Shown: one piece after another, positions 23,867 to 32,615 of the stretch
How the letters are laid out: every line of letters starts with the position of its first letter
Numbering within the stretch: position 1 is the first letter of the stretch
Assembly: GCF_900104185.1 (NCBI RefSeq)
Contig: NZ_FNIZ01000004.1
Location: forward strand, 160,656-224,655
Length of the DNA stretch: 64,000 nucleotides
From: Halobacillus aidingensis
Lineage (GTDB): Bacteria; Bacillota; Bacilli; Bacillales; Halobacillaceae
Reading direction: 5' to 3'
Notes under the pieces: generated by a model
What the model was told of the DNA's origin: nothing
Seen by the model: only the letters and a program-made list of their open reading frames with translations
The model's database searches: none
Translations under genes and position numbers: made by a program

Positions 23867-25675
23867 TTATCTGAACAAATCCAACAAGCGATCCCAGAAG
23901 CTTTTTTCCTCTTCTTTCTCTGGAGCCTCTTCTTGTTCTTCGTCCTTTTTAATGCTTTCTGTTTTAATGACAAACTGCACCGATCCAACCTTTTTATTCT
24001 TCTCTGAAACGAAGGAAGTTGGTTCAAAATCGGATTTATCGTATTCTTCAACCATTTGTTCAATCTCTGAGTCCATCTGTCCAGGTAAATCGCTGGTGTT
24101 GGCTGCTAATTGGGATGTGCCGTCATGAAGTTCTGCGGCTCCACTCTCGAGCTCAGCGGTTCCGTTCGTTAGACTTCCAATACCGCTGTGGATGTCTGCA
24201 TAGGATCCTGCCAGCCGGTCAACACCACTTGTGTATTCCTTGAGTCCAGAATGAAACTCCCCATACTTCGATGAAAGAGACTGCAAGCCTTCTTGCAACT
24301 GTTTGACAGATTCGCCGATATCCATATTTTCCATGCTGCTACCGATTTGGTCTGACATCGTATTTAGGTTTGTACTCATTTCATTCAATGACCCGGCACT
24401 CTGTTCCAATGCCGGTCCGACCGCCTGATACGCTTCTTTCACATTGGCATACGTTCCTTTAGCCGTCTGAGCGGCCTCGTACGTTTCTACCAGCTTGTTG
24501 ACGACTTCCGGGTTGGCCCCACTTTCATGTAATGCCTGGATTTCCTGTTCCGTAATCTCATACTGAGGGATGGCCTCGATCGACTGACTCAATGCCTGAT
24601 GAGCCTGACCATACTGTTCCTTCAAGTTTGTCAGGCCTTTTTCGACTTCACTCAGACCTCCAGCCAGTTGGCCCAGCCCCTCTTCCATTTTGGCAAAATC
24701 GCTCACGTTCACTTCGCCAGATCCTGAAGCGACAGCCTCGTTCATCTGTTGCAGCGCATTTTTGATTGAAGCTGATCCTTCAACAAGCTCTGAGGAACCA
24801 TTACTCAACCCCTGGATGCCGTTATTGTATTGTTCTGATCCATCATAAAGGCTTGCTGCGCCATCATTCAGTTCAGCGATTCCATTTTTGAGTTCTCCGA
24901 CACCATTGTTAATTTCGGCGGTGGCATTGGATAACGAGCCCATGTCGTTCTTCATTCCGCCGATATCCGGCGCGTCAATGGACATAGAGGATGGAATCGC
25001 TGCAAATTCAATGCTTTCCATCTCCAAATCGGTGACGTCCGCGGTCAGAGTGAAGCTCCCTTCTTTTTCCGGCATGACGGTGAAGGTCACTTGCCTGTTT
25101 TTTCCGGCGTTCGCGACCGTTCCTTCAGGAGCCTGAATGTTTTCGTAAATCATAGAGTCCAGCTTCATCGTGATCTGCATCAAGTAGTTATTGAAGAAGC
25201 TCTCATCGGCCCCTTCGTTTTTTGTTGTATCAATGCTCACTTTGAGCTTGCCGTCTTTTCCGACTAGCTCTTCAGGTTTCATGGCTTCTCCATCTAATTG
25301 ATAAGAAACATTGATATTCCAAGGCAGGGGCTTGCCTTCCAAATTCCCTTGATAGTAATACTCCTCTTCTTTTGCAGTCAACTCAATTTTTTCATTCTGC
25401 TGCTCTATTTCTGTGACATCTGTTAGATTTTGAACATTCGTATAAGGTCCATAATCAACGATTTCACCAGGCTCGTCGATTGTAAAATTGTTAACGACGT
25501 ACATTTCTTCTTGATCCCCGGTAGCATCGAGCGTGGTGTACACGACCTCATGCTTTTTCGAGTAGGATCCTTTCGTTGCCGGTTCAGTTTTTCCATTTTC
25601 TTCTGCCGACACAGGAACGGTCGGCAAGACGAGAAGAAATGCTGTGAACATCGCTGTCGCACGTTTAAATCTCAT
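23867..25675 (-). CDS. Secreted coiled-coil protein with Leu-x-x-Gly heptad repeats, MMPL partner
   Basis: 602 residues. A signal peptide (about 1-27, ending V-S-A-E-E) precedes a beta-rich domain to about 230. Then a long stretch of seven-residue L-x-x-G repeats (L-S-N-A, L-K-N-G-I-A-E-L-N-D-G-A, L-Y-D-G, L-S-N-G, continuing to about 550) and a charged C-terminal tail E-E-K-E-E-E-K-S-F-W-D-R-L-L-D-L-F-R. The heptads are of the X-X-X-Leu-X-X-Gly class seen in YhgE/Pip-type and MmpL-associated surface proteins. The start overlaps the end of the MMPL gene (GTGATAATG). It probably forms a periplasm-like extension of the exporter; exact function unknown. Confidence 0.75.
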   Translation of the reverse strand: MRFKRATAMFTAFLLVLPTVPVSAEENGKTEPATKGSYSKKHEVVYTTLDATGDQEEMYVVNNFTIDEPGEIVDYGPYTNVQNLTDVTEIEQQNEKIELTAKEEEYYYQGNLEGKPLPWNINVSYQLDGEAMKPEELVGKDGKLKVSIDTTKNEGADESFFNNYLMQITMKLDSMIYENIQAPEGTVANAGKNRQVTFTVMPEKEGSFTLTADVTDLEMESIEFAAIPSSMSIDAPDIGGMKNDMGSLSNATAEINNGVGELKNGIAELNDGAASLYDGSEQYNNGIQGLSNGSSELVEGSASIKNALQQMNEAVASGSGEVNVSDFAKMEEGLGQLAGGLSEVEKGLTNLKEQYGQAHQALSQSIEAIPQYEITEQEIQALHESGANPEVVNKLVETYEAAQTAKGTYANVKEAYQAVGPALEQSAGSLNEMSTNLNTMSDQIGSSMENMDIGESVKQLQEGLQSLSSKYGEFHSGLKEYTSGVDRLAGSYADIHSGIGSLTNGTAELESGAAELHDGTSQLAANTSDLPGQMDSEIEQMVEEYDKSDFEPTSFVSEKNKKVGSVQFVIKTESIKKDEEQEEAPEKEEEKSFWDRLLDLFR

Positions 25676-25677
25676 TA

Positions 25678-27732
25678 TCACTTCTCCTCCTTAAAAAAGT
25701 TAGCTTTCCAAGTCGTTCTTTTAATCACACGGTCAAAGATGACAAGCAGGGCCGGAAGCACAAACACAACCATAAGGAAGGCAAGCAGAGCTCCCCGTCC
25801 TAACAACAATCCGATGGAGGATACAATCGGATTAGAGGATGTAATCCATAAAATGAATCCGACACTCGATAAAATGGCCGCTGATACGAAAATCGCAAAA
25901 ATTTTATCATCAATCGTTTTCTTGATTGCCTTCAGGGCAGGCATTTCTTTTCTCAAATGATTATAGTTTTCCGTAAACAAAATCGCGTAGTCCACCGTAG
26001 CCGCCAGCTGGATGGTACTGATTAAGAGATAGCCGACATAAACAAGCGATGTATCCATAAAGTACGGGAACGATAAGTTGATCCATACAGATGCCTGAAT
26101 CGTCACAAGCAGGACGACAGGGATGGAAATCGAACGGAACGTGAGCAGCAGCACGAGGGCCACGGTCACGACTGTCAGAATATTGACGAGCCTGTTATCG
26201 TCCTGAACGATATTTTTCATATCATACAGGGTGACACTCTCACCGAGCATGTGCGCTTCTTCATAATAATTGTCGGTGGTTTCTTTAATTTTCTCTATGA
26301 GAGAAAAAGCCTCTTCCCCTTCGGCATCCGTTTCGGTGTAAAGAGTGATCCGTGCATAGTTTTCCGAATAAAACGATTCCGTGATCGACTCCTCCAAATA
26401 AGCGGGCGGTATGGCAGGACTGACCATATTGACATAGGAGATGACACTGGAGACAAGCGGCAGGCTTTCTAACTCCCGCACAAGCTCCTCCTCCTTGGCC
26501 CGGTCACCTTCAGGTACGAGCAGGACCATCGGCATGTTCTTTCCGAACTCCTCCTGAATCGCTCTCGCATCCTGCCCTGCCCTTGTGCTTTCAGGGTGTT
26601 CACCTGTTCCATAAATGAAAGAAGTTTCACTTTGCGCCAAGAAGGCAGGAACGATGATCAGAATAACGAAAATCAAACTCGGAATACGGAATTTCATGAC
26701 ACGTTTGCCAATCCCTTTAAAATCCGGAACGAACGGACGGTGCTGTGTGCGGTCAATCCAGTGATAGAACATCAGCGTCAACGCTGGAAGGAAAATCATG
26801 ACACTGAGGAAGCTCAGCAGAATTCCTTTAAGTAAGTTGAGACCTAAATCTGCCCCGATGCCGAAATCCATGAACGTGAGAGCCGTAAACCCGAAGAAGG
26901 TCGTCGATGCACTGGCGATGATCGCAGGGAACGACCGTTTCATCGCAAGGAGCATCGCTTCCTTAGGGTCGGACACTTCTTTTCGATAATCAGAAAAGCT
27001 ATGCAGCAAGAAGATCGCATAGTCGAGCGACACCGCGAGCTGTAAAATGGGAGCGACCGATTGCGTGACAAAGGATACTTCTCCAATGAAGATATTCGTC
27101 CCCAAATTGATCAGGACAGAAACTCCGATCGCCGTCAAAAAGAAGACCGGTTCCATCCATGATGTCGTGGACAAAACCAAAATAAGGATGATGATCGGAA
27201 CAAGTAAAGCCGCCGCATACATCGACTCACTGCCTGCCATCTTCTGAGAAACCGCCGTGTTGACCGCTTCGCCTGCGACCGCATTTTCTTCTCCTATCAA
27301 ATCATAAATGGCATCGGTCGCTTCCACTTCGTAACCTTCCTCAATCGTTACAGAAAAAAGGGCCGAACGATCCTGGTAATACGTTACGACGGTGTTTGAG
27401 TCTGCCATCTCGAGCGGTACTTTCAAATCGATGACATCATCGAGCCACATCACATTGGTGACACCCTCGATCGAATCGAGTTCTTCTTTATAACTTAATG
27501 CCTCAGTAACAGAGATGTCCTGGATCATGACCCGGGTATTTTCCACCGGCTCATCAAACTCTTCCTCCATCAACTCCATCGCCTGCATGGATGGAGAGTT
27601 TTTCGGCAGGTAATCGACCATGTTGTAATTGACCGATACCCCGAACTGCGCCACCGTACTGAGAATGGTTAAAATCATAAAAATGATGACAATGCTTTTC
27701 TTATGTTTTATTATTCTTGATGCCCAGCCAAT
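25678..27732 (-). CDS. MMPL/RND-superfamily exporter, probable ATT start
   Basis: About 684 residues with the duplicated six-helix plan of bacterial MmpL/YdfJ proteins: TM1, a large external loop (about 40-190), a TM cluster containing L-D-Y-A-I-F-L-L-H-S-F, a second loop (about 360-480) and a second TM cluster with V-D-Y-A-I-L-F-T-E-N. The D-Y-A-I motifs sit in the proton-relay helix. The first ATG, at 27678, would cut into TM1. In-frame codons continue upstream to ATT 27732, which gives a typical R-I-I-K-H-K-K-S start tail and has AGAGGTGA at correct spacing. The gene is divergent from a TetR gene and operonic with the heptad-repeat protein. Substrate may be a lipid or peptide. Confidence 0.8.
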   Translation of the reverse strand: MGWASRIIKHKKSIVIIFMILTILSTVAQFGVSVNYNMVDYLPKNSPSMQAMELMEEEFDEPVENTRVMIQDISVTEALSYKEELDSIEGVTNVMWLDDVIDLKVPLEMADSNTVVTYYQDRSALFSVTIEEGYEVEATDAIYDLIGEENAVAGEAVNTAVSQKMAGSESMYAAALLVPIIILILVLSTTSWMEPVFFLTAIGVSVLINLGTNIFIGEVSFVTQSVAPILQLAVSLDYAIFLLHSFSDYRKEVSDPKEAMLLAMKRSFPAIIASASTTFFGFTALTFMDFGIGADLGLNLLKGILLSFLSVMIFLPALTLMFYHWIDRTQHRPFVPDFKGIGKRVMKFRIPSLIFVILIIVPAFLAQSETSFIYGTGEHPESTRAGQDARAIQEEFGKNMPMVLLVPEGDRAKEEELVRELESLPLVSSVISYVNMVSPAIPPAYLEESITESFYSENYARITLYTETDAEGEEAFSLIEKIKETTDNYYEEAHMLGESVTLYDMKNIVQDDNRLVNILTVVTVALVLLLTFRSISIPVVLLVTIQASVWINLSFPYFMDTSLVYVGYLLISTIQLAATVDYAILFTENYNHLRKEMPALKAIKKTIDDKIFAIFVSAAILSSVGFILWITSSNPIVSSIGLLLGRGALLAFLMVVFVLPALLVIFDRVIKRTTWKANFFKEEK

Positions 27733-27782
27733 AAGGCCTCACCTCTCTTGCAAATAACATTCATACATTCTATCATTTTATT

Positions 27783-27857
27783 AACACCGTGTTGGATATT
27801 CAACAAACAGTTTCTTAACTAGCGTCAGTTTCCCAACACAACTTTATTTTGTGTTGG
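27783..27857. promoter_or_regulatory. Candidate TetR operators between divergent genes
   Basis: Two palindromes with the same arms: AACACCGTGTT at 27783-27793, and CCAACACAA (27833-27841) with TTGTGTTGG (27849-27857) 7 nt apart. A third near-palindrome, TGTTGGATATTCAACA, adjoins the first. Placement in the intergenic region of the TetR gene and its MMPL target suggests autoregulation. Confidence 0.55.
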
Positions 27858-27893
27858 ATTGTCACAGAAATGTAACAAAAAGGGGCCAGATCT

Positions 27894-28460
27894 ATGAACG
27901 AAAAACTCGACCGCAGAAAAAAATATACAAGGAAAGTACTAAAGGAAAGTTTAATCAGCCTTCTTGCAGAAAAGCCGATTTCCGACATTACTGTAAAAGA
28001 ATTGTGTGCGCTTGCTGATATTAACCGCTCAACCTTCTACACCCATTACTCCGACCATTACGACCTGCTCAGCAAAATCGAAGAAGAAATCACAGAAGAT
28101 ATGAACCGCTACCTGCACAGCTATAACTACGAACATGAAGAAGAATCCATTCAAATGACAGAAAAAATATTAGAATATGTCATTGAAAACAAACTCATGT
28201 TCCAGACCTTGCTCAATAAAGAAGCTGCTCCGACTTTTGAAAAACGAATGATGGACTTGACACGGGGGTTCATGAGGAACAATTGGATGGACGAGCATAT
28301 GGCGAATAAGCATGAATCGGAGTACTTAAGCTCCTTTGTCATCAGTGGAGCAATCCATGTCATCAAAGATTGGATTGAAAAAGATATGGATCAGTCGCCG
28401 AGGGAGATGGCGGTCATGATCAATCACTTCATTAATTATGGTTTTTCTTATTTAGAATGA
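27894..28460 (+). CDS. TetR-family transcriptional regulator
   Basis: 188 residues. The HTH (I-T-V-K-E-L-C-A-L-A-D-I-N-R-S-T-F-Y-T-H-Y) lies near 30-50, followed by a helical ligand and dimer domain ending H-F-I-N-Y-G-F. It belongs to the TetR group with a TetR_C_8-like C-terminus, often beside MMPL or YhgE-type export genes. The ATG at 27894 has AAAAAGGGG upstream. It is transcribed away from the MMPL operon and probably represses it through the palindromes in the shared gap. Confidence 0.85.
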   Translation: MNEKLDRRKKYTRKVLKESLISLLAEKPISDITVKELCALADINRSTFYTHYSDHYDLLSKIEEEITEDMNRYLHSYNYEHEEESIQMTEKILEYVIENKLMFQTLLNKEAAPTFEKRMMDLTRGFMRNNWMDEHMANKHESEYLSSFVISGAIHVIKDWIEKDMDQSPREMAVMINHFINYGFSYLE

Positions 28461-28506
28461 TGTCCAAAGGGGGGATTGGAGCATTCATCATTGTGGTTCA
28501 AGTACT

Positions 28507-28791
28507 TCATGATTGTTCCTCCCCCCTTATGGACTTGAATGATTCAGCAGCTCTTTTTATATAGATAAATTGAGAAGACGCAAACAGAATAAGAAACACA
28601 CTCACAACGAGGGTTTCCAAAAATGTTCCCCCTGCCATTGTTCCAATGATGATTCCCAAGCCCGCTCCTTGAACAATCGCCGGGTAGAGAAGCGCTCTTT
28701 TCTTAAAGCCTTTCTTCTCACACTTTTTCGAAACGACTATAGAGAGGAGAATCAAGACTATTGTTGCACTTATAAAAATCCACACATCCAA
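28507..28791 (-). CDS. Small three-span membrane protein
   Basis: 94 residues: W-I-F-I-S-A-T-I-V-L-I-L-L-S-I-V-V as the first segment, a basic loop (K-K-C-E-K-K-G-F-K-K-R), then two Gly-rich segments and an acidic tail. The start is TTG 28791, seven nt after AGGAGG; there is no ATG in a good place. It begins 13 bp after the upstream gene, so the two form an operon. Not recognised. Confidence 0.65.
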   Translation of the reverse strand: MDVWIFISATIVLILLSIVVSKKCEKKGFKKRALLYPAIVQGAGLGIIIGTMAGGTFLETLVVSVFLILFASSQFIYIKRAAESFKSIRGEEQS

Positions 28792-28804
28792 TAAAATGCC
28801 TCCT

Positions 28805-29062
28805 TTACAGTAAAATAATGATCCAGTGATAAACAGCTATAGAAATCAATGCGACTCCAATTGCTGCAAAAACCACTCTCAATACCCACCAAGGGGCTTC
28901 AGGAAGGATCCATTGAGATAAAGCCCCTGCCCATTCTTGGTTTTCCCAATCCATTTTTTCGTGTTGTTCCTCGTTATATTTATAAGCCGCGTATAGCATA
29001 AACCATCCCGAAGCTATTAATAAAATGGGGCCTGCGATATTCCAGAACTTCTCTTGAGTCAT
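28805..29062 (-). CDS. Small two-span membrane protein
   Basis: 85 residues with hydrophobic segments at about 8-27 and 57-83 and an acidic/aromatic loop between them (Y-N-E-E-Q-H-E-K-M-D-W-E-N-Q-E-W). The ATG at 29062 follows GAGAGGGAAG. Not recognised; operonic with the next small membrane protein. The 434-bp gap upstream contains the Mn-importer promoter on the other strand. Confidence 0.65.
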   Translation of the reverse strand: MTQEKFWNIAGPILLIASGWFMLYAAYKYNEEQHEKMDWENQEWAGALSQWILPEAPWWVLRVVFAAIGVALISIAVYHWIIILL

Positions 29063-29254
29063 GATACTTCCCTCTCTATCTTTCTTCTTTCTGTACTTAG
29101 CATTTTTACGATAAATCAAAACCACAATAACATTTTGCATAAAAGAAAAAAACAAAGGTCACAGGGAATGGGTTGAAGCGACTCTATGCTCCTCTCCTCC
29201 ACCACTCACCTAGAGTTACACAGCAGAAATTTTAAAACCTTTTTTTGATAATGG

Positions 29255-29302
29255 TTGACTTTTATTGGTTTAATCTATATATTTTGCATCAAGGAAACTT
29301 TT
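29255..29302 (+). promoter_or_regulatory. Sigma-A promoter with overlapping MntR-like box
   Basis: TTGACT (29255-29260), 17 nt, TATATT (29278-29283). Overlapping and following the -10 is ATTTTGCATCAAGGAAACTT (29281-29300), closely like the B. subtilis MntR operators (TTTGCnTnAAGGAAACT type). Binding here would block transcription in Mn excess. The leader of about 200 nt to the ATG at 29497 also contains a small palindrome CACAAATTTTTGTG. Confidence 0.7.
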
Positions 29303-29496
29303 TAAGTGATATTCAATTTTTGTCAACTTTCTTTGGTATCCCCCATATAGTAAAAGGACTATTTTTTACCCAAAAAGTTGCACTAGGGAAAATTAAATGA
29401 CCCTCACAAATTTTTGTGATAATACGACAAAACCATGAGTATATCTAAACCTTATAAGTAAGGAGAGATGATATTCATGTCAAAGGAGGAGAAAAG

Positions 29497-30237
29497 ATGG
29501 CGAATGCTGCCCTATCCATAAAGAACCTGCACGTTTCGTACTATGGGAATGAAGCAGTGAAAGAAGTCAGCTTAACCGTGCACCCGGGAAATCTCGTCGG
29601 AATTATCGGTCCAAACGGTGCAGGTAAATCCACATTTTTAAAAGCCATGCTGAACTTGATTCCACGGGATAAAGGAGAAATCAAACTTCTAGGAAAAACG
29701 GTGAAAGAAGTACGGAAGAAAATCGCTTATGTCCCTCAGCGGAATGATATCGATTGGGATTTCCCGATCACCGTCCTTGATGCCGTACTGATCGGCACCT
29801 ATCCCAATTTAAAATTATTCAAACGCCCGAATAAGAAAGACAAAGAGTGGGCCATGGAATGTCTCCGCCGGGTCGGTATGGAAGATTTCAGTAAAAGACA
29901 AATCGGCGAATTATCCGGCGGTCAACAGCAACGCGTCTTCTTAGCTAGAGCACTTGCACAAAAAGCGGAGTTGTTCTTTCTTGATGAACCGTTCGTAGGA
30001 GTGGATGTGTCAAGTGAAGAAACGATTGTACGAATTTTAAAAGAATTGTGCTGGCAAGGAAAGACGGTCATTGTCGTCCATCACGACTTGAGCAAAGCTA
30101 ACGATTATTTCAATCAACTCATTCTATTAAACAAAGAATTGATTGGTTTCGGCTCCGTCCAGGAAGTCTTCCAGACAGAAATCATCGAAAAAGCCTACCA
30201 AGGACAGTTTGCTTTCATGAAAGAGATAGGAGTGTAA
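29497..30237 (+). CDS. mntB: Manganese ABC transporter, ATPase subunit
   Basis: 246 residues. Walker A G-P-N-G-A-G-K-S-T near 37-45, Q-loop V-P-Q-R-N, signature L-S-G-G-Q-Q-Q-R near 143, Walker B L-F-F-L-D-E-P near 160, and switch His in V-V-H-H-D. The ATPase of a metal-type (MntB/ZnuC/TroB) importer. The ATG at 29497 is seven nt after AAAGGAGGA. First gene of a three-gene operon in the order ATPase, permease, binding protein. Confidence 0.92.
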   Translation: MANAALSIKNLHVSYYGNEAVKEVSLTVHPGNLVGIIGPNGAGKSTFLKAMLNLIPRDKGEIKLLGKTVKEVRKKIAYVPQRNDIDWDFPITVLDAVLIGTYPNLKLFKRPNKKDKEWAMECLRRVGMEDFSKRQIGELSGGQQQRVFLARALAQKAELFFLDEPFVGVDVSSEETIVRILKELCWQGKTVIVVHHDLSKANDYFNQLILLNKELIGFGSVQEVFQTEIIEKAYQGQFAFMKEIGV

Positions 30238-30240
30238 GTC

Positions 30241-31098
30241 ATGGCTTTTATTGAAGCGGTTATGCAATATGGATTTTTACAAAAGGCGTTATTAACGTCG
30301 ATCATGGTCGGAATCATTTGTGGAGTGGTCGGTTGTTTCATCATTCTCAGAGGAATGGCCCTCATGGGGGACGCCATCTCTCATGCGGTCTTACCTGGGG
30401 TGGCGATTTCTTATATGTTCGGAATCAATTTCTTTTTTGGCGCTGTTTTCAGTGGTGTCCTCACAGCAATTGCCATCGGATTCGTCACTCAGAACAGCCG
30501 GATTAAACACGACACATCCATCGGCATCATGTTCACGGCGGCCTTCGCTGGAGGAATTATCATCATTACAATGTTAAAAAGCAGCACGGATCTCTATCAT
30601 ATTCTGTTTGGGAACGTTCTCGCGGTCAGAGCCTCTGATATGTGGATTACGCTCGGGATCGGAATCGTCATTTTAGCCGCTGTGTACCTTTTTTATAAGG
30701 AGCTCCTGGTCACCTCTTTCGATGAAACGATGGGAGCGGCTTACGGGTTGCCCGTACGACTCATTCATTATTTCCTGATGACCCTGCTTACGATGGGGAC
30801 TGTCGCTTCTTTACAAACCGTTGGAATTGTCCTGGTTGTGGCGATGCTGATCACCCCGGCAGCGGCTGCCTACCTTTTGACGGACCGTTTATGGGTAATG
30901 ATTTTCCTTGCTTCTGCTATCGGTGTCCTTTCGTCTGTCATCGGTCTCTACTTCAGCTTCACCTATAACCTGGCTTCAGGAGCGACAATTGTTATGGCAG
31001 CAACAGCGATTTTTGTCCTTGTCTTCCTGTTCTCGCCTAAACACGGATGGTTATGGAAGATGTTGAAAGTCAGAAAGAAAAAAGCATCCCTTGTTTAA
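30241..31098 (+). CDS. mntC: Manganese ABC transporter, membrane subunit
   Basis: 285 residues, about eight or nine membrane segments, ABC-3 family of metal permeases. Conserved G-D-A-I-S-H-A-V-L-P-G-V lies near 41-52 and A-M-L-I-T-P-A-A-A-A near 201. Begins 3 bp after the ATPase gene, with GAGATAGGAGTG as ribosome site. One permease gene implies a homodimer, unlike B. subtilis MntC/MntD. Confidence 0.92.
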   Translation: MAFIEAVMQYGFLQKALLTSIMVGIICGVVGCFIILRGMALMGDAISHAVLPGVAISYMFGINFFFGAVFSGVLTAIAIGFVTQNSRIKHDTSIGIMFTAAFAGGIIIITMLKSSTDLYHILFGNVLAVRASDMWITLGIGIVILAAVYLFYKELLVTSFDETMGAAYGLPVRLIHYFLMTLLTMGTVASLQTVGIVLVVAMLITPAAAAYLLTDRLWVMIFLASAIGVLSSVIGLYFSFTYNLASGATIVMAATAIFVLVFLFSPKHGWLWKMLKVRKKKASLV

Positions 31099-31135
31099 AT
31101 AGAAAACTTTCATATATAAAAGAGGAGGAATTTTT

Positions 31136-32080
31136 ATGATGAAGAAAAAGTTTTTATTGTTAGCAGCCACCCTTTTCACCCTGCTCATGCTAGCTGCTTG
31201 TGGTGGAGAAGAAGCGAACGGAAACACAGAGCAAGAGGATGGGAAAGTCCAAGTCGTAACGACGTATTCGATTGTGTATGACATTGTAAAAAACGTCGGC
31301 GGTGATCTGGTCGACATTCACAGCTTAGCCCCTATTGGTTCGAATCCGCACGAGTATGACCCGCTACCGGAAGACGTGAAAAAGACCACGGATGCGGATG
31401 CTGTGTTCTACAACGGCTTAAACCTTGAAGCTGGTAACGCCTGGTTCAACAAGTTGATGGAAACGGCCGGAAAAGACGGTGAAGATGCCCCCGTATTCCT
31501 TATGAGTGATGGTGTTGAAGCGATGTACTTGACGTCAGAAGGTAACGAAGGCGAAGAAGATCCTCACGCATGGCTGGATATACGTAATGGAATTAAATAC
31601 GCCGAAAACGCGAGAGATGGCCTCATCAAAGTCGACCCAGAAAACAAGGAGATTTATGAAGAGAATGCCGAGGAATACATCGCCGAACTGCAAGCGTTGC
31701 ACGACAAAGCTGTCGAACAATTCAATGAAATTCCTGAAGAAGAACGTGTGCTTGTAACAAGTGAAGGGGCATTCAAGTACTTCAGTGATGCCTACGGGTT
31801 CCAAGCGGAATACATTTGGGAGATCAACCAGGAAAATCAAGGAACTCCAGAGCAAATTACGAGGATTGTAGATATCATCAATGAAAAACAAATCACAGGG
31901 TTGTTCTTAGAGACGAGTATCGATGCGCGCAGCATGGAAGCCGTCTCGGAAGAAACCGATGTTCCCATCATGGGCGATGTTTTCACTGATTCCTTAGCTG
32001 AACCAGGTGAAGAAGGCGATACGTACATTTCTATGATGGAGTCTAATATTAATACAATTAAAGAAGGATTGAGCAAATAA
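31136..32080 (+). CDS. mntA: Manganese-binding lipoprotein of the ABC importer
   Basis: 314 residues, lipobox L-M-L-A-A-C near residue 21. Cluster A-I metal-binding protein. The four ligands can be read: His in N-P-H-E-Y-D-P, His in E-D-P-H-A-W-L-D, Glu in T-S-E-G-A-F-K-Y-F, and Asp in G-D-V-F-T-D-S-L. His-His-Glu-Asp is the Mn set of PsaA/MntC, whereas Zn-specific relatives have a third His; no His-rich loop is present. Together with the MntR-like box this supports Mn2+ uptake. Ends at a strong terminator. Confidence 0.92.
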   Translation: MMKKKFLLLAATLFTLLMLAACGGEEANGNTEQEDGKVQVVTTYSIVYDIVKNVGGDLVDIHSLAPIGSNPHEYDPLPEDVKKTTDADAVFYNGLNLEAGNAWFNKLMETAGKDGEDAPVFLMSDGVEAMYLTSEGNEGEEDPHAWLDIRNGIKYAENARDGLIKVDPENKEIYEENAEEYIAELQALHDKAVEQFNEIPEEERVLVTSEGAFKYFSDAYGFQAEYIWEINQENQGTPEQITRIVDIINEKQITGLFLETSIDARSMEAVSEETDVPIMGDVFTDSLAEPGEEGDTYISMMESNINTIKEGLSK

Positions 32081-32083
32081 CTC

Positions 32084-32122
32084 AAAAGCTGCCAGCAACT
32101 GTTTCAAGTTGGCAGCTTTTTT
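32084..32122 (+). terminator. Terminator of the Mn importer operon
   Basis: Stem AAAAGCTGCCA / TGGCAGCTTTTTT with a 15-nt loop, four bases past the binding-protein stop. Confidence 0.88.
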
Positions 32123-32264
32123 CACGTTTTTTCTTTTGCTATTATTTTTCATACATATATGGATTTTATTGGAATAACCTGGTATAGTTAAACTACCTTG
32201 CATTACAAGTTACTTTTTACCCCACTACCTTGTTATGCAATATAGGTTAGAAAGTGGTGAAACT

Positions 32265-32615
32265 TTGTCTTCTAGTCAAATATTAAAAGGTATTTTAGAA
32301 GGTTGTCTACTCTCCATCATCGCTAAAGGTGAAACCTACGGCTACGAAATGATTGAAAAACTCGACCATTATGGATTCACCATGGTGAAAGAAGGAAGCA
32401 TCTATCCCCTGCTTTTACGAATGAAAAAGCAAGGTCTTGTAGAGACAAGTCAAAAACAACTCCCTTCCGGTGGTCCGAAGCGAAAGTATTACACGATTAC
32501 AGAAGGAGGGCGTGAAGAACTGGAAGCATTCAAATTACATTGGGATGCCATCTCCAGCAGTGTTGCCGAATTAATGAAGGAGGAGTTCCATGGAAACATT
32601 GACAAAGAAGAGTGA
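32265..32615 (+). CDS. PadR-family transcriptional regulator
   Basis: 116 residues. Winged helix I-L-K-G-I-L-E-G-C-L-L-S-I-I, then Y-G-Y-E-M-I-E-K-L and the wing G-G-P-K-R-K-Y-Y-T-I-T-E-G-G, all typical of PadR. The start is TTG 32265, preceded by AAAGTGGTGA (near-perfect Shine-Dalgarno); ATG 32235 would add ten residues without a site. It overlaps the next gene by 26 bp, a layout usual for PadR/HAAS pairs in which the membrane partner is co-regulated. Confidence 0.88.
   Translation: MSSSQILKGILEGCLLSIIAKGETYGYEMIEKLDHYGFTMVKEGSIYPLLLRMKKQGLVETSQKQLPSGGPKRKYYTITEGGREELEAFKLHWDAISSSVAELMKEEFHGNIDKEE

Noticed and set aside
28462..28534. Long inverted repeat with AGGGGGGA / TCCCCCCT arms between the TetR and small membrane genes
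   Set aside because: It overlaps the coding end of the minus-strand gene and has no T-run in either direction; could be chance or a weak convergent terminator.
29400..29440. Palindrome CACAAATTTTTGTG in the Mn importer leader as a second operator
   Set aside because: It is short and A/T-rich and resembles no known Mn or Fur box; mentioned only in the finding on the leader.
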